Shown here: piece after piece, positions 1 to 9,016 of the stretch
Numbering within the stretch: the first letter of the stretch is position 1
Layout: every line of letters begins with the position of its first letter
Assembly (NCBI GenBank): GCA_016190665.1
Contig: JACPQD010000092.1
Location: 1-62,133 of the forward strand
Reading direction: 5' to 3'
DNA: 62,133 nucleotides
Origin: Chloroflexota bacterium
Lineage (GTDB): Bacteria > Chloroflexota > Dehalococcoidia > JACPQD01
Position numbers and translations under genes: made by a program
Notes under the pieces: model-generated
The model's database searches: none
What the model was told of the DNA's origin: nothing
What the model saw: only the letters and a program-made list of their open reading frames with translations

Positions 1-46
1 CTCCAGCACTACGGGTGCCCGACCCCCAACTCCCGACCCCTGACCC

Positions 47-1753
47 CTACCTGGCCAGCCAGGTCTCGGTGTGTTTGTGCGAGTTCCAGATCCCGATGGG
101 CTCCGGGTAGTTCTTGATGTTGTCCCAGAGCCCCATCATATACGTTCCACCCCTCACGCTGGGTATGACGGGTAGCGTTTCCAGTAGACGCATTTCGATC
201 TTCCGCACCAGTTCCTTGCGCTTTGGGAAATCGAGTATCCTGGTCTGCTCTTTCTTCCAGGCGTCAAGCTGATCGTCCTTGAAGCTGATGCCGGGGGCCA
301 GGATGTTCTCCAGCCACGGCGACGGGTCGTCGGAATCAACCCCATAGGGATCTAGCAGCAAGTCGTAGTTCTCCTTGGTCTTGCGCTCTGTCCACACGGC
401 AGTCTCCAGAGCATCGAGCTTCAGATCGATCCCGGCGACCTTGAACTGCTCGCGTAGCATCTCCCCCGTGCGCGTGTGCTGGGGAATCGTCCGCACGGCG
501 AGGGTGAGCGAAAGGCCGCTGCTCTGACCTGCCTCGGCCAACAACTTCTTTGCCTCCTCGATGTCCGGCGTCTTATCGGCGCGATAGCCGGGGAGCTTGA
601 GCATCTCGTCGTTGGGGAACTCCCACTTCCCGTAGGGCTCAGGGACGAAGAACACGGTCAGCATGCCCTCCGTGGCCCAGGCCACTTTGATGATGGCAGG
701 CCGGTCGGCGAGGAGATGGAGGGCGCGACGCACCCTGACATCGTCCAGGGGCTTGCGGGTCACATTGATCGACGTGAAGGCGTTGCTGATGCTCACGTAG
801 CGCAGGGGGTGGGCCTTCCCCTTCAGCTCTTTTTCGGTTATCTCCGCCTGGACCGGGTTCAAGCCGCCGGAGCCTTGGGAGGTCATCAGCACGCGCCCCG
901 TCCGGAAGGCGGCGAAGCGTGTGGCGGAGTCGGTCATGATATAGAACACGAGTCCGTCCAAGTATGGGCGATCCTTGCGAAAGTACTCCTTGTTCTTCGT
1001 GTACTCGACGATGACACCGGTTTCGTACCTCACGAACCTGAAGGGGCCAGTGCCCATCACCGTCTTCTTCATATCGCCCTTCTCCTCCACCACCTTTTTG
1101 GGGTAGATGACATGGTGGCTGAGAGCGATGCCGCCCAGAAAGCTGGCATCCATGTACTTGGTAAAGATTTTCACCGTGTTGGCGTCCGGCGTCTCTATCC
1201 GGTCGATGGAGGCCAGCAGCGCGGCCCTGGGGCTCAGGACGCCTCGCGGCGGGTTCCGCAGCCTGTCCAGGTTGTACTTGACGTCCTCTGAGGTCAGAGG
1301 AGCGCCGTCATGGAACTTGACCCCCTTGTTCAGGGAGAAAGTGTAGACCAGCCCGTCCGAGCTGACCTCATACTTCTCGGCGAGGTCCGGGATAATCGTA
1401 TCCGACTTCAGCGGGTTGTACTCCAGCAAAGTGTCGTAGGGGGGGATGGCCGCCATGCGCGTCACCAGGATCTGGCTCTGTTGGAGGTCGAGGTGGGGTG
1501 GCTCCAGGTAGAGCGAGATGGGCAGCACCCCACCATAGCGCGGTTGCTCTCCGGACGGTTTAGGTACGGGGCTGGGAGCCGCTGGTGTGGCAGCGGGCTT
1601 GGCTGCCGTCGGCGCAGCCGCTGGCGACACGGGCGTCGCCCCGGGCTTCGGTGGCCCTGACACAGTCGGGGCCGGCGCGGCCGCCGGAGCGCAACTCAAG
1701 AGCAGCAGTGCGATTGCCATTATCACGCTTACCGTAGTCAACCACTTCCGCAT
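47..1753 (-). CDS. ABC transporter substrate-binding lipoprotein, family 5 (copy 1)
   Basis: Extracytoplasmic solute-binding protein of the SBP_bac_5 (peptide/nickel/opine) family, about 568 aa, expected to be lipid-anchored and to deliver an oligopeptide-like ligand to an ABC permease. The N-terminus has a signal peptide ending in the lipobox LLLLSC, then an Ala/Pro-rich linker of about 50 residues, then the family core (YNPLKSDTIIPDLAEKYE, TFSLNKGVKFHDG, VMGTGPFRF, LDDVRVRRALHLLADR). A longer frame opens at 1807, but AGGAGGAA at 1761-1768 places the start at 1753. It is one of three tandem paralogues with no permease or ATPase gene nearby, so the ligand cannot be inferred. Confidence 0.9.
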   Translation of the reverse strand: MRKWLTTVSVIMAIALLLLSCAPAAAPAPTVSGPPKPGATPVSPAAAPTAAKPAATPAAPSPVPKPSGEQPRYGGVLPISLYLEPPHLDLQQSQILVTRMAAIPPYDTLLEYNPLKSDTIIPDLAEKYEVSSDGLVYTFSLNKGVKFHDGAPLTSEDVKYNLDRLRNPPRGVLSPRAALLASIDRIETPDANTVKIFTKYMDASFLGGIALSHHVIYPKKVVEEKGDMKKTVMGTGPFRFVRYETGVIVEYTKNKEYFRKDRPYLDGLVFYIMTDSATRFAAFRTGRVLMTSQGSGGLNPVQAEITEKELKGKAHPLRYVSISNAFTSINVTRKPLDDVRVRRALHLLADRPAIIKVAWATEGMLTVFFVPEPYGKWEFPNDEMLKLPGYRADKTPDIEEAKKLLAEAGQSSGLSLTLAVRTIPQHTRTGEMLREQFKVAGIDLKLDALETAVWTERKTKENYDLLLDPYGVDSDDPSPWLENILAPGISFKDDQLDAWKKEQTRILDFPKRKELVRKIEMRLLETLPVIPSVRGGTYMMGLWDNIKNYPEPIGIWNSHKHTETWLAR

Positions 1754-1832
1754 CATTGCGTTCCTCCTGAATCCACTGTGAATCGACCGTGGGCGCCCCT
1801 CGAACACGACCTCTTCCGTCCTGCCAGCAGCC

Positions 1833-1859
1833 GGGCGCCCCTAGCGGGCCGGGGCGCCC
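1833..1859. repeat. GC-rich inverted repeat between two binding-protein genes
   Basis: GGGCGCCCC at 1833-1841 pairs perfectly with GGGGCGCCC at 1851-1859 across a 9-nt loop. It lies about 20 nt beyond the stop codon of the copy-2 binding-protein gene and could end or stabilise its transcript, but no T-run follows. The same GGGCGCCCCT word occurs at 1790, so it may instead belong to a dispersed intergenic repeat. Confidence 0.45.
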
Positions 1860-1879
1860 CCCTACAACACGCTCGTCCT

Positions 1880-3592
1880 CTATTTTTGCAGCCACACGTT
1901 CTGGAACTTCAGGTTGTTATATATGCCGATCCCGGCCTTCCAGTCCTTGACCTCAGACCAGTAGGAGAGCTCGTAGACGTACCAGAAGAGCATCGAGGCG
2001 GGGACCAGTTCGTGGAGCCGGCGCTGCGATTCCAGGACGATATTCTTGCGTTTCGCCGGATCAAGAGCGCGGGCCTGCTCATCGTACCACTTGTCGATCT
2101 TCTCGTCGCTGAACTCAGAAAAGTTATAGGGCACGCCGCTCAGGAAGTTCGTCCCCAGCACCTGGTCCGGGTCTTGCGAGCTCAACGCCGTGCCGAAGAC
2201 GGCCAGATCATAGTTGCGCTTGAAGAGCAGGTCGTACATGGTCGCCTGGTCCTTGAGGCTGATGGTTATATCGATGCCGATCTGCGCCAGTTGCTCCTTG
2301 ACGCTCAGCGTGGCCCTCTCCTGCTGCGGAACGTTCCTGGTGATGGTGGTCACCTTGAAGCCCTGGGTAAGCCCAGCGTCCGCCATCAGCTTTCTGGCCT
2401 CGGCGATGTCGGCCTCCTTGTCGGGCCGATAGCCGGGCATCTTGGCAACTTCGGCCGGGGGCAGACTCCACTCGCCAGGCGGGAAGAAGCCGACGTCGCC
2501 CACGCCCTCGACGGCGACTTTGATCACCTTCTGCCGCTCGATGGTCAGCTCCACGGCCCGCCGCACGCGGACATCGTTCCACGGGGCCTTGTTGTTGGGC
2601 ATGCGGACGGCGAGGAAGACCAGGCTGGGATATGTTTGGGTGACGACCTTATCGGCTAGCTCTTTGCGCAGGATCTCAGACTGAGAGGGCGTGATCCCCT
2701 GTGAGCCGAAGGGTGTCCCCTGAACGCGGTGGGTCCGCAGCGCGGCAAATCGTGTGGCGACGTCAGGGATAATATACCAGGTTATCCCGTCAAGGTAGGG
2801 ACGGCCCTTAATGAAATAATCACCGCTCTTGACCACGCTGAAGGAGGTGCCGGGCGTGAAGGACTTGAACCTGAACGGCCCTGTCCCCACGATATCCTTC
2901 TTCATGTTGCCCTTGGCCTCGAAGATATGTTTCGGGACTACCACCATGCGCCCATCGGCCAGGTTGTCGACGAAGGAGGCGCTGGGATACTGGAGAGTGA
3001 TCCGGAGCGTGGTTGCATCCGGCGCCTCGATCTTGTTCACGGCCTTGAGCAGGGCCTGGCGCGGGCTGTTGACGCCCCTTGGGGGCTGGCGCACTGTTTG
3101 CAGGGAGAAGCGGGCGTCCTCAGCGGTGAAAGGCGCGTCATCATGCCACTTGACGTTCTTGAACAGATTAAAGGTATAGGTCAGGCCATCCGCGCTCATG
3201 TCCCATTTCTCGGCAATGTCGCCGATAACCTTGGCCGGCTGGAGAGGATCATGTTGCACCACCCCGCTGTAGCTGGGGATGACTAGCGACTCTGACTGAA
3301 GGGAGGCCTCCTGGAGGGGATCGTAGGTCGCCGGATCGGCGTAGTGAGCGATGTAGAGCGTGCCGCCCGGCTTGGCCTGGGCAGCGGTGGGCTTGGGCGT
3401 AGCCGCGGGAGCGGCCGGTGCGGGCGCCGGTTTTGTCGCTGGGGCCTGGGTGGGCGCAGCGCCGACGGCCTTGGTGGGAACTGGCGTGGTGGCCGGCGCC
3501 TTCGGGGCGGGCGTTGGTGCCGCCGCGGGAGCGCAGGCGCTGACGACGAAAACGACGACAGCCAGAGTCATATTCACTGCATTGTTCCGCAT
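1880..3592 (-). CDS. ABC transporter substrate-binding lipoprotein, family 5 (copy 2)
   Basis: Second family-5 solute-binding lipoprotein, about 570 aa. The signal peptide ends in VVSAC (lipobox) and is followed by an Ala/Pro/Thr linker of about 60 residues. Core segments seen are FNLFKNVKWHDDAPFTAEDA, IVGTGPFRFKSF and NDVRVRRAVELTIERQKVIK. ATG at 3592 is chosen because AGGAAGGG (3597-3604) precedes it and it leaves a compact signal peptide; the frame extends to 3613. It is much closer to copy 3 than to copy 1, for example in the shared C-terminal ending IYNNLKFQNVW versus VYNNLKFQNVW. No transporter partner is visible. Confidence 0.9.
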   Translation of the reverse strand: MRNNAVNMTLAVVVFVVSACAPAAAPTPAPKAPATTPVPTKAVGAAPTQAPATKPAPAPAAPAATPKPTAAQAKPGGTLYIAHYADPATYDPLQEASLQSESLVIPSYSGVVQHDPLQPAKVIGDIAEKWDMSADGLTYTFNLFKNVKWHDDAPFTAEDARFSLQTVRQPPRGVNSPRQALLKAVNKIEAPDATTLRITLQYPSASFVDNLADGRMVVVPKHIFEAKGNMKKDIVGTGPFRFKSFTPGTSFSVVKSGDYFIKGRPYLDGITWYIIPDVATRFAALRTHRVQGTPFGSQGITPSQSEILRKELADKVVTQTYPSLVFLAVRMPNNKAPWNDVRVRRAVELTIERQKVIKVAVEGVGDVGFFPPGEWSLPPAEVAKMPGYRPDKEADIAEARKLMADAGLTQGFKVTTITRNVPQQERATLSVKEQLAQIGIDITISLKDQATMYDLLFKRNYDLAVFGTALSSQDPDQVLGTNFLSGVPYNFSEFSDEKIDKWYDEQARALDPAKRKNIVLESQRRLHELVPASMLFWYVYELSYWSEVKDWKAGIGIYNNLKFQNVWLQK

Positions 3593-3906
3593 GTTGCCCT
3601 TCCTGTGACCCAAGGATGCGCCCCAGCAGCGGTGGGGCTATGGAGTGCGGCGGCTTGCCGCCGCTGGCAAAGCGCAGGCAAGCCTGCGCAGTCCAAAGCA
3701 TCCGCCTTCCCACCCCCGGGGACCGAGCAGGGGACAAGCCCCTGCACTACGGCTGCACGGTGGGCGCGCGGGACGGGCTTTCGGACAGGTCTGACCTGTC
3801 AGACAGTCCGGCCTGTCCGACCGGCAGCGCCGGCCCCAAGGGCTCGCGGGGATCATCCGGTCCCCAGCCCCCGGCCCCCAAACCCTGGGCGCACAGCCGT
3901 GCGCCC
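3593..3906. other. Intergenic region made of dispersed repeat words
   Basis: No gene is seen in about 310 bases. The segment holds a GCGGCGGCTTGCCGCCGC palindrome near 3647-3664, an AGGGGACAAGCCCCT hairpin near 3730, and at 3781-3824 a run of GTC(T/C)GAC/GTCAGAC words also found near 43924 and 49489. It resembles the composite repeats in other gaps of this window rather than a promoter or small RNA. Confidence 0.5.
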
Positions 3907-5619
3907 CTATTCCCCTATCCATACGTTCTGGAACTTGAGGTTATTATACACGCCGATCCCCGGCTTCAGGTCCCTGACCTCTCTCCAGGAGCCCAGCTCG
4001 TATACCGTCCAGAAGAGCATGGAGGCGGGGATGATCTCAAACATGCGTCGCTGCATGTTGAACACAATCTCCTTGCGTTTGGCCGCGTCCAGCGTGCGCG
4101 ACTGCTCATCGTACCACTTGTCCAGTTGGGGATCGGTGGCCTCTGAGAAGTTGCGTGGGACGCCGCTGGCGAAGTTCTGGCCGAAAACCTGGTCCGGGTC
4201 GTCGAAGCTGGCTGAGCCGCTGAAGACGGCAGTATCGTAGTTTCGGGCGTAGAGGAGTTCGAACATGGTGCCCTGGTCCCTGACGTTCACGGTCACGTCT
4301 ATCCCGATAGCCGCCAGTTGCTCCTTGACGGCCAAAGCCGTGCGCTCCTGATTGGTCACGTTCCTGGTTATGGTGGTCGTCTTGAAACCCTGGGCGTGTC
4401 CGGCTTCCGCCATGAGCTTCTTGGCCTCAGCGATATCCGCGTCCTTGTTCGGGCGCCAGCCCGGCAGATTCAGAAACTCCGAGTCGGGAAGGCTCCAGGA
4501 ACCTTTGGGCATATAGCCGCTCACTTCCGCTGAGCCCTCGGCGCCCACTTTGATCACCTTGGGGCGATCGATGGTCAACTCAACGGCGCGGCGCACCCGC
4601 ACGTCGTTCCAGGGCGCCTTCACATGGGGCATCCAGAAGGCGATGAAGATGAGGCTGGGGTATTTCTGAACGCTGATCTTGTCGCTCAGCTCCTTGCGGA
4701 TAAGCTCGGATTGTGAGGGCGTCAGCCCCTGAGAAGCAAAAGGAGTTAGCTGGATACGATGCGTCCGCAAGGCCGCGAACCTGGTGGCGACATCGGGGAC
4801 GACGTACCAGGTTATGCCATCCAGATAGGGGCGCCCCTTGATGAAGTAGTCAGGGTTCTTGACAATGCTGAAGCTCGTGCCCGGCGTGAACCCCTTGAAC
4901 TTGAAGGGGCCCGTCCCCACGATGTCCCTCTTCATGTTCCCCTTGGCCTCGAATACCTGCTTGGGGACGACCACCACCCTTCCATCGCCGAGGTTGTGCA
5001 GGAAGGAGGCGCTCACATATTTGAGCGTCATCTTGAGGGTGTCCTTGTCTGGGGTCTCGATGTTATCGACGGCCTTGAGCCACTCCTGGCGAGGGCTCGT
5101 GACGCCGCGCGGAGGCTTGCGCGTGAGTTCCATGGAGAAACGGGCATCCTCGGAGGTGAGCGGCGTGCCGTCATGGAATTTCACGTTCTTATACAGATGG
5201 AAGGTGTAGGTCAGGCCATCAGGGCTGACGTCCCACTTCTCCGCCAGATCGCCGATAACTTTGTCCGCCTGCAGGGGATCGTGCTGGACGATGCCGCTGT
5301 AGTTGGGGATCACCAGAGACACCGACTGGACGGAGGCCTCCTGGATGGGATCGTAGCTTATGGGGTCGGCGAAGTGGCCGACGTTCAGTATACCACCGCT
5401 CCTTGGCTGCCCGGCGGCGGGTTTGGGAGTTGCGGCCGGCGCCGCCGGGGTGGCTGCTGGCTTGGCTGCCGGCGTCGCTTCCTTCGTGGCCGGCGCCGCC
5501 GTGGGCGCAGGCTTCTGCGCCGCAGTGGGCGTCGGCGCGGCCGCCGGGGCGCAACTCGCCAGAAGTAAACTCAGGACTGACAACAGCCTTGCCAAGGATA
5601 ACCAACTCCTGGCGCGCAT
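3907..5619 (-). CDS. ABC transporter substrate-binding lipoprotein, family 5 (copy 3)
   Basis: Third tandem family-5 solute-binding lipoprotein, 570 aa. ATG at 5619 is preceded by AGGAGGG (5624-5630). The signal peptide ends in LLLASC and a low-complexity Ala/Pro/Thr linker of about 50 residues follows. Core motifs match copy 2 almost position by position (YTFHLYKNVKFHDGTPLTSE, DIVGTGPFKFKGFTPGTSFS, NDVRVRRAVELTIDRPKVIK). Duplication followed by divergence is the simplest history. The gene lies first in the minus-strand series, so the three may be co-transcribed, although gaps of 130-310 bases would allow separate control. Confidence 0.9.
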   Translation of the reverse strand: MRARSWLSLARLLSVLSLLLASCAPAAAPTPTAAQKPAPTAAPATKEATPAAKPAATPAAPAATPKPAAGQPRSGGILNVGHFADPISYDPIQEASVQSVSLVIPNYSGIVQHDPLQADKVIGDLAEKWDVSPDGLTYTFHLYKNVKFHDGTPLTSEDARFSMELTRKPPRGVTSPRQEWLKAVDNIETPDKDTLKMTLKYVSASFLHNLGDGRVVVVPKQVFEAKGNMKRDIVGTGPFKFKGFTPGTSFSIVKNPDYFIKGRPYLDGITWYVVPDVATRFAALRTHRIQLTPFASQGLTPSQSELIRKELSDKISVQKYPSLIFIAFWMPHVKAPWNDVRVRRAVELTIDRPKVIKVGAEGSAEVSGYMPKGSWSLPDSEFLNLPGWRPNKDADIAEAKKLMAEAGHAQGFKTTTITRNVTNQERTALAVKEQLAAIGIDVTVNVRDQGTMFELLYARNYDTAVFSGSASFDDPDQVFGQNFASGVPRNFSEATDPQLDKWYDEQSRTLDAAKRKEIVFNMQRRMFEIIPASMLFWTVYELGSWREVRDLKPGIGVYNNLKFQNVWIGE

Positions 5620-5971
5620 TCAACCCTCCTAGAACTCACATTGCTCAAACTTCGAAAGTCGCGCCGGTCCGGCCCGGCTCGGTTGAAAAAGCTACCAGAT
5701 GCTAACATTCGGAGGACACAATGTCAAGCCGTTTTCCCGGCGGGGGTGGGTCATCGGCTCTCGGCGAGCGAGGTCGACAACGTCTGGCGAAGTAACAAAA
5801 GCCTTCGGAGGGGCCACGAACAATCACCTTCCAGCCCCTCCCCCACGCGTGGCTAGAAATCACCTGAGGAACCTGCGCGCCCCATTCTTAGCTTTACGAC
5901 GATGGCGCTTAATGCTATTATTAATCGTCGTTGTTGGGGCGATCATTCTGACGTTGAGGTTGACGACGCAC
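5620..5971. other. Divergent intergenic region upstream of argF
   Basis: About 350 bases lie between the divergently transcribed binding-protein gene and argF. The plus frame of argF stays open back to 5699, but this stretch reads like non-coding DNA and contains the argF promoter listed separately. A CCACGCGTGG palindrome lies near 5843. No RNA gene or riboswitch was recognised. Confidence 0.5.
5893..5921 (+). promoter_or_regulatory. Sigma-70-type promoter for argF
   Basis: TTTACG at 5893-5898 and TATTAT at 5916-5921 are separated by exactly 17 nt, close to the TTGACA/TATAAT consensus. Transcription would begin near 5928, leaving a leader of about 44 nt before the GTG at 5972. This supports the short, family-length reading of argF. 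Confidence 0.6.
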
Positions 5972-6889
5972 GTGGAAGGAAAGGACCTCCTATCTGTTGC
6001 CGATTTGGGCACTCATGATATCAAAAACATAATTGACGCCGCCATGCACTTCAAGAAGAACAGCCCCGGCTCGCTTCTTCGAGACGCGTCTGTGGCTCTG
6101 GTTTTTGAGAAGCCGTCGCTGCGGACCAGGGTTAGCTTCGAGGTGGCGATGACGCAGCTGGGCGGGCGGGCCGTGTATTTGTCTCCGGTGGAGGTGGGGC
6201 TGGGCAGGCGAGAGCTCGTCCAGGACGTGGCTCGCGTTCTCAGCCGGTACGTAAACGGAGTAGTGGCGCGGACTTTCTCCCATCGGACGGTGCGACTATT
6301 CGCGGAATTCGCCGACGTGCCAGTCATCAACGGCCTCGATGACGAAGAGCATCCCTGCCAGATCCTGGCTGACCTGCTCACCATACGCGAAACCAAGGGC
6401 GACCTGAAGGGTCTGACGCTGGCGTTTATCGGCGATGGGAACAATGTATCAAACAGCCTGCTGTTGGGAGCGTCTCTTGTGGGCATGAACTTCAGAATCG
6501 CGTCCCCGCCAGGCTACGAAATACACGGCAAATTCGTTGAGATGGCTCGCCGGTTCGGCTCAACCACTGGCGCTGACATAGTTTGCACGTCTGAAACTGC
6601 CGTAGCGGCCAAGGATGCTGATGTGCTGTACACTGACGTCTGGACCAGCATGGGGCAGGAGTCGGAAAGTGCGCAGCGGCGCGCGGCCTTCGCGGGCTAT
6701 CAGGTGGACAAGCAGCTTCTTTCCCTGGCCAGGCCTGACGCAATCTTTATGCATCCTTTACCAGCTCACCGGGGGGAGGAGGTCGCTGCCGATATTATCG
6801 AAGGACCGCAGTCTGTTGTCTTCCTTCAGGCCGAGAATCGGTTGCATGTCCAGAAGGCCATTCTGGTTCACCTGCTGAAAAAGAATTAA
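5972..6889 (+). CDS. argF: Ornithine carbamoyltransferase
   Basis: Catalyses ornithine plus carbamoyl phosphate to citrulline in arginine biosynthesis; cytosolic. The GTG start at 5972 gives 305 aa, the normal length, beginning at VEGKDLLSVADL; GAGGT at 5956-5960 is a modest ribosome site. Visible motifs are the carbamoyl-phosphate loop SLRTR, HPCQ, and the ornithine-side SMG loop in DVWTSMGQESE. The usual HCLP motif reads HPLP (MHPLPAHRGEEV), so the ornithine-contacting Cys is Pro. Overall similarity (SMG loop, AENRLH tail) still favours ornithine over aspartate as substrate. An in-frame upstream extension would add a hydrophobic stretch but overlaps the promoter. Confidence 0.88.
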   Translation: MEGKDLLSVADLGTHDIKNIIDAAMHFKKNSPGSLLRDASVALVFEKPSLRTRVSFEVAMTQLGGRAVYLSPVEVGLGRRELVQDVARVLSRYVNGVVARTFSHRTVRLFAEFADVPVINGLDDEEHPCQILADLLTIRETKGDLKGLTLAFIGDGNNVSNSLLLGASLVGMNFRIASPPGYEIHGKFVEMARRFGSTTGADIVCTSETAVAAKDADVLYTDVWTSMGQESESAQRRAAFAGYQVDKQLLSLARPDAIFMHPLPAHRGEEVAADIIEGPQSVVFLQAENRLHVQKAILVHLLKKN

Positions 6890-6906
6890 GGGGCGAGGCA
6901 CGCGCC

Positions 6907-7725
6907 ATGTCCGACCTGCTCGTAACAGTTGGGGCCACCCTGGGACGTCTCGATGCCCGCGGTGTGTTGGACATACTCATCATCGCCTCCATCTTCTACT
7001 GGCTCCTGCTGTTGCTCCGCCGAACGACCGCTATGTCTCTGCTCCGGGGAATCGTCATCATTCTGGTGGTCGGTTTTGTGCTCAGTAACGCGCTTCAACT
7101 CACCATGGTGGGTTGGATACTGAGGAACTCGGTAACCGGGCTCCTCGTGGCCATCCCCATCCTCTTCCAGCCAGAGCTGCGGCGGGCTTTGGAAAGCGTG
7201 GGGCGTACCGGCTTCAGGAGATGGGTGGAAGGTTCGGCGTGGGAGAGGATGATCGATACGGTCATCGAGGCGGCGCGCATCCTTTCGGAGCGTCGTTACG
7301 GCGCCATATTGGTGCTGGAAAGGGAAACAGGTCTCAAGGAATACATAGGCACGGGCATTGAGATGGACGCTACGGCATCAGTGGAGCTGCTGCTGAGCAT
7401 TTTCTTTCCGAACTCCGCTCTCCATGATGGCGCGGTGATCATTCGGGGAGACCGTATCATAGCTGCTGCATGCGTGCTTCCACTTTCCGAGAATGTGTCC
7501 GCCACGGCGCCCTGGGGTACGCGCCATCGGGCGGCTATCGGCATAACTGAGCGCACGGATGCCACCTCCATCGTTATCTCCGAGGAGACAGGCAACATAT
7601 CTCTTTGCACCAGTGGGCGCATCGTGACTCGGCTGGACGAGGCAAGGCTGAGACGCGTCCTAACGGCGCTTTACCGTGTGCCTGCAACACGCTTCACGCC
7701 CGCGTGGCGGCGCAGTCGGGCGTAG
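6907..7725 (+). CDS. cdaA: Diadenylate cyclase CdaA
   Basis: Makes cyclic di-AMP from two ATP at the membrane. 272 aa: hydrophobic segments at about residues 17-35, 44-60 and 70-85, then a DAC (DisA_N) domain with the catalytic motifs DGAVII and TRHRAA and the typical ending SEETGNISL. ATG at 6907 follows argF by 17 nt, so it may be co-transcribed. The next gene encodes its usual regulator CdaR, the standard arrangement. Cyclic di-AMP normally tunes potassium uptake and wall homeostasis; TrkA-type proteins occur elsewhere in this window (51.7-52.8 kb), which is only a possible link. Confidence 0.93.
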   Translation: MSDLLVTVGATLGRLDARGVLDILIIASIFYWLLLLLRRTTAMSLLRGIVIILVVGFVLSNALQLTMVGWILRNSVTGLLVAIPILFQPELRRALESVGRTGFRRWVEGSAWERMIDTVIEAARILSERRYGAILVLERETGLKEYIGTGIEMDATASVELLLSIFFPNSALHDGAVIIRGDRIIAAACVLPLSENVSATAPWGTRHRAAIGITERTDATSIVISEETGNISLCTSGRIVTRLDEARLRRVLTALYRVPATRFTPAWRRSRA

Positions 7726-7747
7726 CCCTTCGTTCGGGAACAAAGAC

Positions 7748-9007
7748 GTGTTAGAAGTGCTAGAAGTAATAGTTCGAGAGATCAGAGAGTTTGCCTGGGG
7801 TTCCGCTCGCAGCGTTGGCAAGTCGCTGCGTAGCAACATCGGTCTGGGCCTTCTGGCGCTGGGACTCTCCTTTGGATTATGGCTGCTCATATCCGTCGAA
7901 CAGAACCCCCCAAGGGTTGACATCTTCTCACCCAGCATTCTGGTGGAGCCAGTCAACGTCCCTCGCGGGCTAGACGTCCTGGGAGCTGTGCCCTCGGTTC
8001 TCGTCAGAGTGAGCGCTCCATTGGACTCCTGGGATCGGCTGACAGTGAATACTTTCAAGGCCACCGCCGATCTGACGCTAGCCAGCGCGGGAACCTACGA
8101 GGCGCCGGTCCATGTCGAGCCAAACGATTGGCGGGTGCGGGTCCTGGATGTCATTCCCTCCAAGGTCACGGTGCGTTTGACCGCGCTGACCCGCCAGATC
8201 GTTGAGGTGAAGGTCAACCTGCTTGGATCTATCCCTCCTGGCTATGCCTCCGGAAACATGCGCGTCAATCCGGAAAGGGTCACTGTCCTGGGGCCGGAGC
8301 CCTTGGTGAGCCAGGTGGACGTTGCCGCGGCCGACGTGAGCCTTACCGGGGCAACGGTCAACATCAGTCAGTCCTTGAAGCTGAGGCCTCGCACTGTGCG
8401 CGGTTTTGAGATTGAAGGGGTAACTCTGGAGCCCTCTTCTGCCTTAGTGGAGATACCCATCACGCAACAGATCCTTTATCGAACCTTCTCGATAAGCCCT
8501 CAAATGAGGGGGGAGCCCGCTCCAGGATATTGGATAAGTGCTATCTCTGTGCAACCGCCTGCGGTCACAGTCACGGGCACGCGCGATGCCCTGCAGCCCC
8601 TGGCATTCCTGGAGACTCAGCCGGTGGACATTACCGGCGCTTCCGCGAACATCGTGCGCACCGTTGGTTTGAGCCTGCCCAGAGGGGTCGCTCTGGTAGG
8701 GGCCGCCAACGTGGTGGTATATTTGTCTGTATCACCTATCGACGCGTCTCGAGTTGTCCGAGTTGTCCCCGATTTCAGAGGGCTGGCCGCTAGCCTTTCG
8801 ATTCTATCCAGCCTGAACGCGGTGGACGTCACCATCAACGGGGACCTGCCCACTCTGCGAGCGTTGAGGCCCAGTGACATAATCGTCACTGTTGATTTGA
8901 CTAATTTGGGCCCTGGCCTCCATGAAGTAGAGCCCAGGGTCAACGTTCCCAGAGGCATCACACTGGGCAGGGTTGACCCTGAGCGCATATGGGTGATCAT
9001 AAGATAG
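7748..9007 (+). CDS. cdaR: YbbR-domain regulator of diadenylate cyclase (CdaR)
   Basis: Membrane-anchored extracytoplasmic protein that binds and modulates CdaA. From the GTG at 7748 it has 419 aa: a short cytoplasmic N-terminus, one hydrophobic anchor (NIGLGLLALGLSFGLWLLIS), then repeated YbbR domains with the typical VEPVNVPRGLDVLG and VSQVDVAAADVSLTG segments; about four repeats are apparent. The frame is open back into cdaA, but an overlap of 50 bases with a charged N-terminus is unlikely. The ribosome site is weak (GGGA near 7735). Position directly after cdaA supports the call. Confidence 0.87.
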   Translation: MLEVLEVIVREIREFAWGSARSVGKSLRSNIGLGLLALGLSFGLWLLISVEQNPPRVDIFSPSILVEPVNVPRGLDVLGAVPSVLVRVSAPLDSWDRLTVNTFKATADLTLASAGTYEAPVHVEPNDWRVRVLDVIPSKVTVRLTALTRQIVEVKVNLLGSIPPGYASGNMRVNPERVTVLGPEPLVSQVDVAAADVSLTGATVNISQSLKLRPRTVRGFEIEGVTLEPSSALVEIPITQQILYRTFSISPQMRGEPAPGYWISAISVQPPAVTVTGTRDALQPLAFLETQPVDITGASANIVRTVGLSLPRGVALVGAANVVVYLSVSPIDASRVVRVVPDFRGLAASLSILSSLNAVDVTINGDLPTLRALRPSDIIVTVDLTNLGPGLHEVEPRVNVPRGITLGRVDPERIWVIIR

Positions 9008-9016
9008 AGGCATGGC

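Noticed and set aside
5699..5971. N-terminal extension of ArgF with a hydrophobic helix
   Set aside because: It overlaps a good promoter (5893-5921), and the GTG at 5972 gives the exact family length, so the extension is probably not translated.
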